DNA of 64,000 nucleotides. It comes from Rhododendron vialii (Eukaryota > Streptophyta > Magnoliopsida > Ericales > Ericaceae). Below the pieces are notes generated by a model, which did not search any database, was not told the DNA's origin, and saw nothing but the letters and a program-made list of their open reading frames with translations. The stretch is from the NCBI RefSeq assembly GCF_030253575.1, contig NC_080560.1, positions 14,174,001-14,238,000 on the forward strand, read 5' to 3'. Below, piece by piece: positions 42,813 through 52,602 of the stretch. Numbering within the stretch: the stretch's first letter is position 1; the number at the start of each line of letters is the position of its first letter. The position numbers and the translations under genes are program-made.

Positions 42813-43289
42813 GAAGTTAGGCTAACTTGGATTAAATTTAGTTTTATATGCTATGTGATGTTTTTACATGTACTCAGTGAAAGAAAGATGATTGCATATT
42901 ACGTTGGTATGCATTGAAATTGACTTCTTTTGAGCCAATTAAGTACTCTGATAATTTGTGACGGGGACCACTGAAACTCTCATGTGAAAATGAACAAGAT
43001 AGCGAAGATTTTGGGACCCATTTGCTTTCTAGGAAAAATAAGAAAGTTTTATTTTAGTGTCAAGATCACAAGGTTAATGGCTCCCGCAGGTAGATGGTGG
43101 GTTTGGTTCTTCAAAAATAGTCGAGGTGTGTGCAAATTGATCCGAACATGAATTATAGAATGAACATAAGGTTAACTAACTTAGTCGTCTTAGGGCCAGC
43201 ATTTAGAGCATCTCCGCTCCTTGCCTTTTCTGTTTTTTTTTATTCAAACTCAAAATCTGAATAAAACTCCTAAAAAACCCATTCCACCC

Positions 43290-43690
43290 ATTTATTTATT
43301 TATTTTTGACTAAACTAGACCATCCCAATATTATTAGCAAACCCAACCAAAGCAAACATAGTACAACAAGAGGGGACACTACCGGTCCCAAAATACAGAA
43401 GCTAACAAAATAAAATACAACAAAACCAAAAAAGAAAAGCTGTCTGAAACCACGACGCTAGAGCCGGACCCATCGAACACACTCGTGAAGAGAGGTTGGA
43501 GAGGCCGAAGTTGAGAGGCCAGGTATGAACATAGAGCAAACCCTCCTAGATGACCTGCCGTACCAACTAGATCTCGTCCCGCCGCAGACTAGAGGTAGAA
43601 GCTGCTGCAGACGTCGTCTTCGTCGCCGATGAACTGATTCCAAGAACCAAAGTCTAGAACCCCAAACCAAGCTCCAGAGTCTAAAACTGA
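43290..43690 (-). mobile_element. Minus-strand LINE 3' fragment
   Basis: Read on the minus strand, the end is GTTGTACTATGTTTGCTTTG, then GGGATGGTCTAGTTTAG and an AAAAATAAATAAATAAA tail, typical of a plant LINE 3' end. It is inserted in the MITE at 43204-44153. No reverse transcriptase remains. Confidence 0.5.
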
Positions 43691-43805
43691 AAGGGGGGAG
43701 TGGGAAATATTAACTCCTTAAGAAGAGAGTCTCAACCACTTCACAACTTTGGCCCAACAAAAAGAGAGAAGGAAAGGAGAGAGGCTGGAAGTGGGGGATT
43801 GAGAA

Positions 43806-43836
<31 letters not shown>
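43806..43836 (+). repeat. Homopolymer of 31 G
   Basis: An unbroken G31 run, flanked on the left by AG-rich sequence and on the right by a CT run (43849-43865). Confidence 0.95.
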
Positions 43837-43838
<2 letters not shown>

Positions 43839-44409
43839 CCTCCCAGACACTCTCTCTCTCTCTCTACACTGCTTTCTTTCTACGCTAGAAGTTTACGAAC
43901 CATTAGTTGATTCGGTTCTTTTGTTCAATTTATTCAAATCTATACCAAATTGAGTTTTACTCTGATTTTCACTCAAATCAAGGGAGACACAAATTTTCTC
44001 AATTTTTGAGGCTATTTACCCCTCCCAAATTTATAACAATGTGATAAATAAAGTTTTTACTAGAATTTATGCTTAGATTTGGGTTTGTTCATTGAATTGT
44101 TTCATACCAAATGAAGATTTGAGTAAAATTATCAACGGGTTGGAGATGCTCTAATGAAAGACCACTTGGGAGATAATGGTCTGAAATATCAATGGGTGAA
44201 CAATAGTTATATCTGATTTCTGAATTAATGAGGCAAAACCTTGGACTCCCCAATGATGAAATCTGGCTAAATTGAAAAGATACAAATACTAGTAAGAGAT
44301 TTGGTATTAGAAGGGATTGCTGGTTTGGAGATCAACGAAGGCAAAAAAAACATTGGAAGTCGGCTTTGTTCGTTTGAGGGATTTAAAACTCCTGAGTACG
44401 GTCTTTAAG

Positions 44410-44576
44410 AAGGGCAATGCTAGGTACAAAAGAAAAAATATCCAGAAATTACCCGAAACAAGGTATTTATGATCGGTAATAAATGTTAATTACCAGTCAT
44501 AAATACCTCTACAAGTGTATTCAGGGTAATTTCTGGATACTTTTTTTTTATTCATAGCACTTTTGATAAATTTTCT
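44410..44576. mobile_element. Short inverted-repeat MITE
   Basis: AAGGGCAATGCTAGGTACAA, then AATATCCAGAAATTACCC, is mirrored by GGGTAATTTCTGGATACTTT and TCATAGCACTTTTG. AATTACCAGTCATAAATACC lies at the centre. About 165 bp, non-coding. Confidence 0.7.
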
Positions 44577-44890
44577 CTATTTATCTCTCTCAACTCATTG
44601 CTTTCAAAAATTTTCCTTAAATTAAACCCAAAATGAACAGGGTTTTCCAATGGGGAACAGATTATTTGGCTGGCTGCCCTCTGTTCGGATGACAAAAATC
44701 TTCTTGATGATGTAATCATAGCTCTGTTTGGACAGCTGTTTTGTGGATACTGGCAGAGACAGCCTTAAATGTGGTAGGGCCAAACACCTTTTAGCCGGCC
44801 ATTCACACTCTTGCAGCGAGTGTTGTGATAAAGGAACATGGCTCCAACTTCCATACAACTTAAAAAGGCAATCTTGTCTCTCCCATGGAC

Positions 44891-46211
44891 TGGGGTGGGG
44901 AAAAAATCCGATTAAACCGAACCGAAAATCAACATAAAAAAATAAAAAATAAAAAACGAAACCGAGACTGAAAATTTGATGAAAGCATTGATTTTGTTTG
45001 AATTTTTGAAGTAAACGATCCGGTCCGATTTGTCACCATGTATTCCGGAGTAAACCGGAACGAACCGTTTGTGTTCATATATAGGTTTAATGTATGTTTA
45101 CTTAGGAGATGTTTGGGAGGCAACTTTTTGGCTTTTCATTTTTCATTTTTTGCCTTTTTGGCTTTTGAGATTATAATCAGAATGTATTTTATATTTGGTA
45201 GAGTATGTACAGAATGCATTTTACAGTAGGAGTAGTGTTTGGAAGATATGGAATGAAAATGAATTATGGATTGGTTTTTTTTTATGTTGCCCCCGGTTAT
45301 TAATAATGCTGTATAATGTATATAAATAATGTTTGGGCTCAATTTATTTAAAATTTAATTCCGAAATTCTGCTACGTACATGAAACTGGTGTCCCCCGTT
45401 TTTTTTAAAATTATATTTTTATTATTTCAATTATTGTTTGTTGTTACTTTTCCATCAAAAATGTTTTTGAATTATAAATTAAATTAACAATGAAGTTTAA
45501 ACCAAAGTAATGGGAAAACCAAACAGTACAAGAAGCGAACGATTTCCCCACTTTCGTCGAACCTCCAGTCGTCTGCTCCGGATCCGTCTTCTCTCTTCTC
45601 GTGTCTGCTCTCTGGTAATGTCCGTATGTGAGAATTGTGAGGAATTCCAATTGACAGAGATAAACGTTCAAAACCATGGCATTTGTGGGAATTATCTGAA
45701 AAGAGAGAGGGTAGCCTTGTCCTATTGGCATAACTGGATTCGAAAATGGAAAAATGGGAATTCAAAAAGCTCCTTTTACCTCTTTTTCCGTTTTGTTTTA
45801 GAAACAACAAATTAGAAAATCTATTTTACCCAAAATCCATTTTCCCTCTTCCTACCAAACACCCAAAATCCGAAAATGACAATTGAAAAATGTAAAACCA
45901 GGCCTTCCAAACACCCCCTTATAAAAAAAACCACCATTTACTATTGCCTAACTTTAATGTTTCCTCCTACATTTACTCGGCTAATATCATTTTTTTCCTC
46001 ACTATTGTATAGTCTATATGCTGCTGAAGTCACTTGTGTTATTGCTTCATATCGGAAAACATGAATAAACCAATCATACTGAACCAAGCCGAACCAAACC
46101 AAACTACTAAATATTTGGCTTAGTTTGATTTGCAAAATGTTCAAAGCGAAATGCCTGATTTGGTGTGAAAAAATTGTCTAAACCGTACCAATTCGACTTG
46201 TTTACATCCCT
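44891..46211. mobile_element. hAT-like non-autonomous element with nested PIF MITE
   Basis: The left end TGGGGTGGGGAAAAAATCCG, with AAACCGAACCGAAAAT, is roughly mirrored by CCAATTCGACTTGTTTACAT plus CCC and by AAGCCGAACCAAACCAAAC. This is the AGGGGTG-type start with CGGTTYGG words seen at 8998-9805. It is split by the element at 45105-45918. Target duplication not found, so the ends are tentative. Confidence 0.45.
45105..45918. mobile_element. PIF/Harbinger-type MITE, nested
   Basis: The left end GGAGATGTTTGGGAGGCAAC is mirrored by CCTTCCAAACACCCCC. TTA flanks both sides (45102-45104 and 45919-45921). Subterminal (C)ATTTTTCA(A)TTT words are also inverted. At 814 bp it is long for a MITE and has no recognisable transposase frame. 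Confidence 0.7.
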
Positions 46212-46975
46212 GACTACGAAGTTAATGGACCCCATATATACAACTTTTCCTAATTCCATCTACAGGGAACATAGGTTTTGTTATTGAATGCAGGACTAAT
46301 AAAACAAACCTAACTCTTCAAGTTCGGGTTTATGTTCACACGTTAAAAGCTCGCTCCGATCGATTTATTACCTAGACGAATTCTGCTTGAACATTTTTTT
46401 AAACCCTGTTAAGTTTTCAAATCAAATTCAAAGAAGTTACTATTCAATTCGTCCAACAAAATGATGTTTGAAGAGTTCAAGGTGGTCAATATCCTCTTAA
46501 TTAAAGCTTGTTTGACATCAGCTTACCTCATAAACAAACCAAGTTTGAAAAGACCGATTCTAGAGACACAACCTTCAACATAATTTTTGACACAAAATCT
46601 CAGCCATTGAAATAAATGGCTAAGATTATAGGAATAACTTAAAATGGTACACTCCTTCTCTCCTTTCTCCATCTTGTTTGCTTGAAAAGACCGGTTCTAG
46701 AGACAACGTTCAACATAATTTTTGACACAAAATCTCAGCCATCGAAATAAATAGCTAAGATTATAGGAGTAACTTAAAATGGTACACTCTCTCTCTCCTT
46801 TCTCCATCTCACCTGATCTCCTTCCCCCTCCCATCTCACCCTCTGTTTCTCTCTCTCTCTCTCTCTCTCTCATTTTTCCATGAAAGGGAATTATGTGTAG
46901 TTTCAACAACTCCTCCATCACCCAATTTTCTTTCCAATTCTTCTCTCTATAACCCTAATTTCCTCCAATGTTCTT

Positions 46976-47465
46976 TGCCAGATCGATGCTTCAGAGTCTG
47001 TTGACTTCTCCAACAATCACTTGAGCTCAATCCCAAGTGGGTTCATTACTGGTTCTGGAAATCTTAGTGGGTTGAGAGGATTGGATTTCAGTAGGAACAT
47101 ATTGTCTTATTCTTTACCTAATTTTGATGGGTTCTTGAAATTAGAATTCTTGGACTTGTGTCATAATACATTGAGTGGAACGATTAGTTCACATATGGAT
47201 GGGTTGGTTATTCTGAAAATTTTGTGTCTTGGATACAACGAATTCACTGGTTTTGTTCCTACCCACTTGGGGAAATCTATGGTTTTGGGACAACTTGGGC
47301 TTCCTTGCAATTAATTTGTAGGTAAAATCCCGGAAGAAATCACGAATTATTTGAATTTGATTATGATTGTGATTGATCTTGGGCTCTTTGGGTCTATCCC
47401 TAATAGATTGAAAGAGCTTCTCAATCTGCAAGTCTTGATTCTATCTTCAAATTATTCTCTCTTTC
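46976..47465 (+). pseudogene. LRR receptor-like kinase fragment (captured)
   Basis: The frame reads SVDFSNNHLSSIPSGFITGS, LRGLDFSRNILSYSLPNF, LKLEFLDLCHNTLSGTISSH, LKILCLGYNEFTGFVPTHLG, then VGKIPEEITNYLNL and FGSIPNRLKELLNLQVLIL. That is about five or six plant extracellular leucine-rich repeats (LxxLxLxxNxLxGxIP). One in-frame stop lies at 47312-47314, and the same frame continues beyond it. No signal peptide, transmembrane segment or kinase domain is present. The pattern (GNLSGL..LDFSRN, LGKSMVL.QL, NRLKELLNLQVLILSSN) recalls the PXC3-like receptor kinase group (Arabidopsis At2g41820), which I cannot confirm without alignment. It is bounded by the inverted termini of the Pack-MULE candidate. 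Confidence 0.8.
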
Positions 47466-47583
47466 AAGTCTTGATTCAAACAGTTGTTGAAACTGCACGT
47501 AAGAATTCTTCTTCTTCTTTTTTTATTAGGAACTTGAAGTTGTATTCTCTTTTTTTCATTTTTTTCCTTCGTACACTGATTAA

Positions 47584-47820
47584 GAGCCCGTTCCGCAAAT
47601 GAAAAAAGTTATTATTTTTGAAGAAGGCAATTTCAAGCTCAAAAATTATAGTTTTATTAAATCTAAAAATATGCAATATGGATCTTATTTGAAAGATCTC
47701 GATGAAATCTTTTATATGATGCAAAAAAAATTGAAAAATTATTTTTCATTTACATTATTTTTTAGTTTAAAAATGTGAAATAAGCTGTTTATTTTTTAAA
47801 AAGGTTTCTGGAACGGAGCC
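47584..47820. mobile_element. PIF/Harbinger-like MITE (GGGCCCGTTCC family) inside the Pack-MULE
   Basis: The left end GAGCCCGTTCCGCAAATGAA is mirrored by TTTCTGGAACGGAGCC. TAA flanks both sides (47581-47583 and 47821-47823). The interior matches 37500-37760 along its length. Confidence 0.75.
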
Positions 47821-47990
47821 TAAGAGAGGGAGAGAGAGAGATGGGAGGGGGGAGGGAGATCAGGTGAGACGGAGAAAAAAGAGAGGAAGTGTACCATTTT
47901 AAGTTCTAATCTCTATCGTTCGATGGCTGAAATTTTGGGTCAAAAGTTGTGTTAAAGGTCGTGTCTCTAGAACCGACCTCAAGTTTGAAT

Positions 47991-48485
47991 AAGTCCGACT
48001 CATTTATCAGCCTTAAATGATTTGAGTCTAGCCATGGTGTTTGGACCATTATTTTACCTACTTCATGTACCTATTACTATTTTTTTTAGCGGCTTCTTTT
48101 ACCAATTTTAATTACACTCCCTTCCAAAGTTTTGGTTCCTCCCGGAGAATCCAACTTTTTAAAGGAACACAACCATTACTCTTCAAAATATATAAATTTT
48201 CAGAGCTAACCCTTTTTTTAAAAAACACAACTAGTATTACTTTTTGGTTTCTAATTCATTTCCCCCTGCATACTTTTGTGTTTGAATTTAAAATATGAGG
48301 ATGAAGAAAAAATTAGAAAATGGTTGAATTTTTTCTCCTCGACTTGTTAAAATGGACAAGAATTTTGGGACATTCAAAAAACAGAAAGGTGGACCAAAAT
48401 TTTGGGAGAAAATGGACTAAGGGAGTAAAAATATATGATGTAATATGGGAGAAATTTGTTCATTTTTGTCAATTGGTAACACTGT
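47991..48485. other. Intergenic, no gene recognised
   Basis: AT-rich, with stops in all frames and no defined ends. Confidence 0.4.
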
Positions 48486-48499
48486 AATTTGGTCCCTGC

Positions 48500-49275
48500 A
48501 ACATTTATGAATCCTGCCCCTAGTTGCCTTGAAATGATATCGATAGTTTTGGAGATCCTGGTGGCCAGTGCCTCGACGTGGTCACGCGGGTTCGCTGTTT
48601 CGCCGGCAGCAGCGTGCCAGGGTCTGAAGTGTCAGCAAAACTCGCACCGGTGTCGAGTCATGTGCCCGTGTTGGAGGGGTTTTGCCCATCGGCGGTGTTG
48701 TGCCTACTGATAGGAGTGTGCCGGCATTGGGCTTTATGGACAACATTTCCGCAAGGATTTCATCTTGTGCGTATTCCGGATGTGAGCTGGGTGTCCTTGG
48801 ATGCTCTACTACCGTTGTTGTGACTGGCTCTTATGTTCCATCGTTTTTGCCAGCCTGCTCTACTACCTTTGCTGCGACTAGCTCTTATGTTCTATCCTTT
48901 TCGCCAACCTGCTCTACTACCTTTGCTGCGACTGGCACTTATGTTCCATCGTTTTCTACAGTAAGTGTAATTGAATCTGTAAATGATACAGGTGCTCGCG
49001 TCTAGATTTTGGTTGTTTTGGTTTACTCTTGTATTTTGTGATGAAACCTATATTGCCTCCGGGCTTTCCATGTTAATGGATTGAATCGTTTCAAAAAAGA
49101 CAAAAAATACTCTACTATGGAACCTGAGGTGTAAATTGTCGGGTCTTCGTTGTTTTGTTTGGTCTCTGTCAAGTTTGTAGTTTGTCCTTGTTGTGATTTG
49201 GTTGTTGCCTTGTTGGATGGCATCCCTATGATTGTACCATCTTTTTATCAATGAAGTGTCCATTTCCTAAAGCAA
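48500..49275 (+). mobile_element. GC-richer retroposon-like block with LINE-type 3' tails
   Basis: The block from 48500 is GC-richer than its surroundings and has an open frame (48682-49005) with 18-residue repeats (YVPSFLPACSTTFAAT-like, 54-bp period, about 48820-48955). It is followed by TATTGCCTCCGGGCTTTCC, GTTAATGGATTGAATCG and an A-rich end near 49095. A second similar tail (TTTTTATCAATGAAGTGTCC, then A7) ends near 49275. This fits 5'-truncated non-LTR elements. I do not recognise the reading frame. Confidence 0.45.
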
Positions 49276-49433
49276 AAAAACCTGGGCCACAAACGTCAGG
49301 CTACTAATTACTAAATGGTCCAGTGCAGTAATGGGTGGATTTGATTTGTTGTAGAGGGCAAAGCCATTGAAACTGATGGAGCCTGTCACTAGTTTTCTTT
49401 TCACCAGAATGGAGAAAGGGGAATTGGAAATCC

Positions 49434-49592
49434 CGCAGTGCACTTTCAATAGTGCACCTTATAGGGCAGATTCGGATCGTCCGACTCAGCACTTAATGGT
49501 TTAGATACATTTGTTATTTTTTATCGGTCAAATATGATTACCGAAATGGACGATTCAGATCTGTCTTGCAGGGTGCACTATAGAGAGTGCCA
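49434..49592. mobile_element. Short foldback
   Basis: GCAGTGCACTTTCAATAGTG plus CACC, then GGGCAGATTCGGATCGTCC, is mirrored by GGACGATTCAGATCTGTCTT, GGGTGCACTATAGAGAGTGC. About 160 bp, moderately diverged. Confidence 0.6.
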
Positions 49593-49691
49593 TGTAGGAT
49601 CCCTGATCCGCTTTCCACTACGGCAGAGGGGAAAAGAGTGAAATTTCACCTAACTAGAGTATTACTCTGTTGGCTAAGCGTCCAAAAAAAT

Positions 49692-50015
49692 AGGTGCTGC
49701 TATTCGCAGCCCTTTATTTTCTCCTATAGTCCGTTAAAAATTTTCAATTATACTCGACATTTAATTACCGAAATTGAAATATATTTTCAGCATCCAATTA
49801 CCGAAATATAATATTTTTGTCACCAGCTATTTACCGAAAATATATGTTCGACAGTTGTTTACCGAAAGTTGAACATATTTTCGACATGTAGTTACCGAAA
49901 TATAATCTAAATTTCAACAGCTATTTACCGAAATGTTATGTATGATTTTCAACAACTATTTACCGAAATGTAGTGGATTATGGGAGAAAATAAAGGGCTG
50001 CGAATAGCAGTGCCC
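49692..50015. mobile_element. MITE with internal TTACCGAAA minisatellite
   Basis: The left end GGTGCTGCTATTCGCAGCCC plus TTTATTTTCTCC is mirrored almost perfectly by GGAGAAAATAAAGGGCTGCG plus AATAGCAGTGCCC. Between them TTACCGAAA occurs seven times, about 28-42 bases apart, each preceded by a (C/A)A(G/A)(C/T)TATT-like word. No coding content. Confidence 0.8.
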
Positions 50016-51185
50016 AAAAAAAATTAGAACTATATGCCGGTTACCAAACCAAACTAACAAAGTGCCAAACCAACCCCACTTTTAGGTGCCTACAGCCTAC
50101 CCACACTGAAAATTTATTCGAAGTTCTTGGGGCACGGTCACGAAGCACCCCAATGACTCTACATGTGAATTGTGGAGGAAAAGAGTGTTAGGACACCACG
50201 TGTCAGAGCCGCAAGACTAGTGAATAATTACTCACTCACACTGGACATAACTAATTTGAGGTATGATTGACAATTGAAAAGTGAAGCAACTAGACTCTCA
50301 GACGAACTTGCAGATTTAAGTTTCGTCCTGCACAAATTTATCGCAAGGTATCGCAAAACAGTCCCCATGGTTCTCGAATTTTGGAAAATAAATGTAGCTA
50401 AACAATGAGTGTCACACCCAATTCTAGGAGCATGACTGCGCGTGAACCATGTAACAATTAATGGAACACGAAGCCGGAACAAAATTATTTTGCGAACTCA
50501 AAACAAATAAAACAAAAAAGGAAGCTGAATTAAATTAAAATATGAGAACCTAAACCAACTTTTCTTTCTAGGAAGTTAGGACCCACAATTTGGATCTCTA
50601 GGGCATTTATATTTGTATTACTATCTCAAGGGCATTTACATTTGTACTTCTTTTAGTCGTGTCAAATAATTTTCACCCTTTTGTATTGTTACTGCCCCAT
50701 GTAGACCCCTGGTCCAATAACTTGTTGGAGTCTAATCAAGTGACCTAAAATGCTTAAGCCTTAGTTGTGAGTAGCAATACATAATTCCTTATATCCACAT
50801 GGTGACAATGCGTGCCCCGAGTCCCTAAGATGTAGCTAATCAATGTGTTGGTTAGTTGGTGTAGTGCGCATGTAAAGACTGAAGAAGGGTATTTCTGACA
50901 GCGAATTATCAAAATTGTGCCAGTTGACTCGAAAATACTGGATCTTCTCACATACCCCTAGCAAAAGGGCTATATGTGCCACACATTGAAAGTTGGCGGG
51001 GTTTCTCAAAGGATTTTATAGATGAAGGAGGTTAAGTGATAAAAAGATGATAGATGAGAAGGTCTTCATGTAATTTGCCCTATATCCAAACCTAACACTT
51101 TCCTTTCCTCTTCCATTTACAAAATTTATTACAGTACCTCCTTGTTACTGTTAATAGCATTTTTAGTTACAGATTGATGAGTATT
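50016..51185. other. Intergenic, no gene recognised
   Basis: No convincing frame. A minus-strand frame at 50228-50482 has no recognisable domain. Nothing else is seen. Confidence 0.4.
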
Positions 51186-51189
51186 GTTA

Positions 51190-51452
51190 AAGGTTGGATT
51201 ATCCGCAATGTAATAATCAAAAGTGAATAATCAAAATTTGCTACGTCAGCTTTTGATTATTCATTTAGAAGGTTGCTAAAGTTAGTAATGTGAAATCCCA
51301 CATTGTTACATTTGATTATTCAAATGCCTAAATTTGATTATTGGTTAGGAGGTTGCTAACTTTGATTATTACAGTGTGAGCATTTTTTTTAAGCACACAT
51401 TGCTAACTTTAACAATTTTTTGATTTTAATTATTACATTGTGGATACTCTTA
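51190..51452. mobile_element. Foldback MITE
   Basis: GGTTGGATTATCCGCAATGT plus AATAATCAAAA is mirrored by TTTTTGATTTTAATTATTAC plus ATTGTGGATACTC. Internal TTTGATTATT words alternate in both orientations. Confidence 0.65.
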
Positions 51453-52020
51453 GTGTTGTTAAAAACTTCTAAATTACTCTCTCTCTCTGTCTCTTCTTGT
51501 TTTTTGAAGGTCACACAACTCCTTGTTACAAGGAATATTTTATGTATCATCTCCGACCAATGATGTTAAATCTGACATGACATGCCAAGAGGGAAAATTG
51601 GCATGTGAAGTAATTTCACCAAATGTCAAATTCTTACATATCATTTGACATCCCCTCTCTCGTGTTAATTTTGACATGTGATGTGAAAAAATTTCTTCAA
51701 TTACTTTACTCAAAAAAAATTTAAATAATAAATTTGACATGTTTGTTGGCAGTGGATATCTTGAAGATGTCAAATTCTAATATGTCAAATTGGCATGTAG
51801 CCTTCGAAAAAATTTGACATTCTCAAATTTGAAGCCAAAGTTAGAAATGCTCGAGAATATATCCCCACCTCTCACAACTCACAATGCAAGTATCCCCACT
51901 GCATCGTGAGAGAAGGAAATATACTTTCCTTGCGCACAAAACTTTCACCATTGTTGCTCCATTATTTTGACAGGAGCTCTTCTGTTACCACGAACAAAAT
52001 ACACAAACACATTCACGACA
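51453..52020. other. Intergenic with scattered TTTGACAT words
   Basis: AAATTTGACAT / ATGTCAAATT words recur in both orientations (51580-51830), suggesting a degenerate foldback without readable ends. Confidence 0.4.
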
Positions 52021-52024
52021 CACT

Positions 52025-52370
52025 TATGAGTTGTTTGTTTTTTGTTTTTATTCAATTTTTTTTAGCATTTGTTGGTTTTTCATGATTATTTGGTGGATTA
52101 TTATTTTGTCTTAACAGAGAACTCTAAAAAGTAAAAAATTACGATCAAAATCTATTTTTTTAAAAATAAAGACGAAATAAATGACTTTTATTAGCTTATT
52201 TTTGTCTTTATTCAAAAAAAAATTGAGTTGTGATTGTAATTTTTTACTTTTTATATTTCTCTCATCAAGACCAAAAAATAATTCTAAAAAAATTAACGAA
52301 AATTTAATAAATATAAAAAAATTAAATAGAGACAAAAAATTAGCCATTCCGCTTTAGGCCAAACAACTTC
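52025..52370. mobile_element. AT-rich foldback MITE upstream of the SPL gene
   Basis: GAGTTGTTTGTTTTTTGTTT at the left is mirrored by GGCCAAACAACTTCC-containing sequence at the right. The inner TTTTGTCTTTATTC / GAATAAAGACAAAAA words pair around 52160-52220. Same group as 8595-8961 and 16195-16545. It ends about 230 bp before the SPL start codon. Confidence 0.6.
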
Positions 52371-52602
52371 CATAAAATGTGAGCGTTTTTGTGGTTAGAA
52401 TTTTTGATTTTGACAGTCTCTTGGAAGGGGATGAAACAAGTACAGTAGGACTCCACTTCCCCAAAAGAACTCTCACCATCTACTAATTAAAGCCCATTAA
52501 ACTCTACCCATAGCGATTCTCACACACAGGCCACAACTTTATCATCAGTCTCCTTCCCCTCTTTTTTCTATCCCATGATTTGACCCTGAGCAACAACTGC
52601 AA

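Larger units (their letters stand above)
43204..44153. mobile_element. AGAGCATCTCC-type MITE with internal insertions
   Basis: The left end TTAGAGCATCTCCGCTCC is mirrored at the right by GGGTTGGAGATGCTCTAA. The AT-rich subterminal parts (TCAAACTCAAAATCTGA and TCAAATCTTCATTTGG) are family-like. The middle holds a minus-strand LINE 3' fragment (43290-43690) and a poly-G run. Confidence 0.6.
46551..47979. mobile_element. Candidate Pack-MULE carrying an LRR receptor kinase fragment
   Basis: Long inverted termini: the left AGACCGATTCTAGAGACACA, then TCAGCCAT(T/C)GAA, ACTTAAAATGGTACAC, TCACCTGATCTCC and CCCTCCCATCTC, is mirrored at the right from 47979 back to about 47820. Flanks are CAAGTTTGAAA (46540-46550) and CAAGTTTGAAT (47980-47990), 10 of 11 identical, the size expected for Mutator-like elements. 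The left terminus is present twice in tandem (46551 and 46688). Inside is a gene fragment (46976-47465) and a PIF-like MITE (47584-47820). No transposase, so it is non-autonomous. Confidence 0.8.

Noticed and set aside
43458-43670. Minus-strand frame with Arg-rich stretches
   Set aside because: It falls inside the LINE 3' fragment nested in a MITE and has no recognisable domain.
49692-50015. Regularly spaced TTACCGAAA units as a CRISPR-like array
   Set aside because: The units are short and irregularly spaced, the spacers are similar to each other, and the array sits between MITE termini in a plant genome. No cas gene is present.
50228-50482. An 84-aa minus-strand frame
   Set aside because: No recognisable family, and the codon pattern is not gene-like. 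It may be part of an unrecognised repeat.
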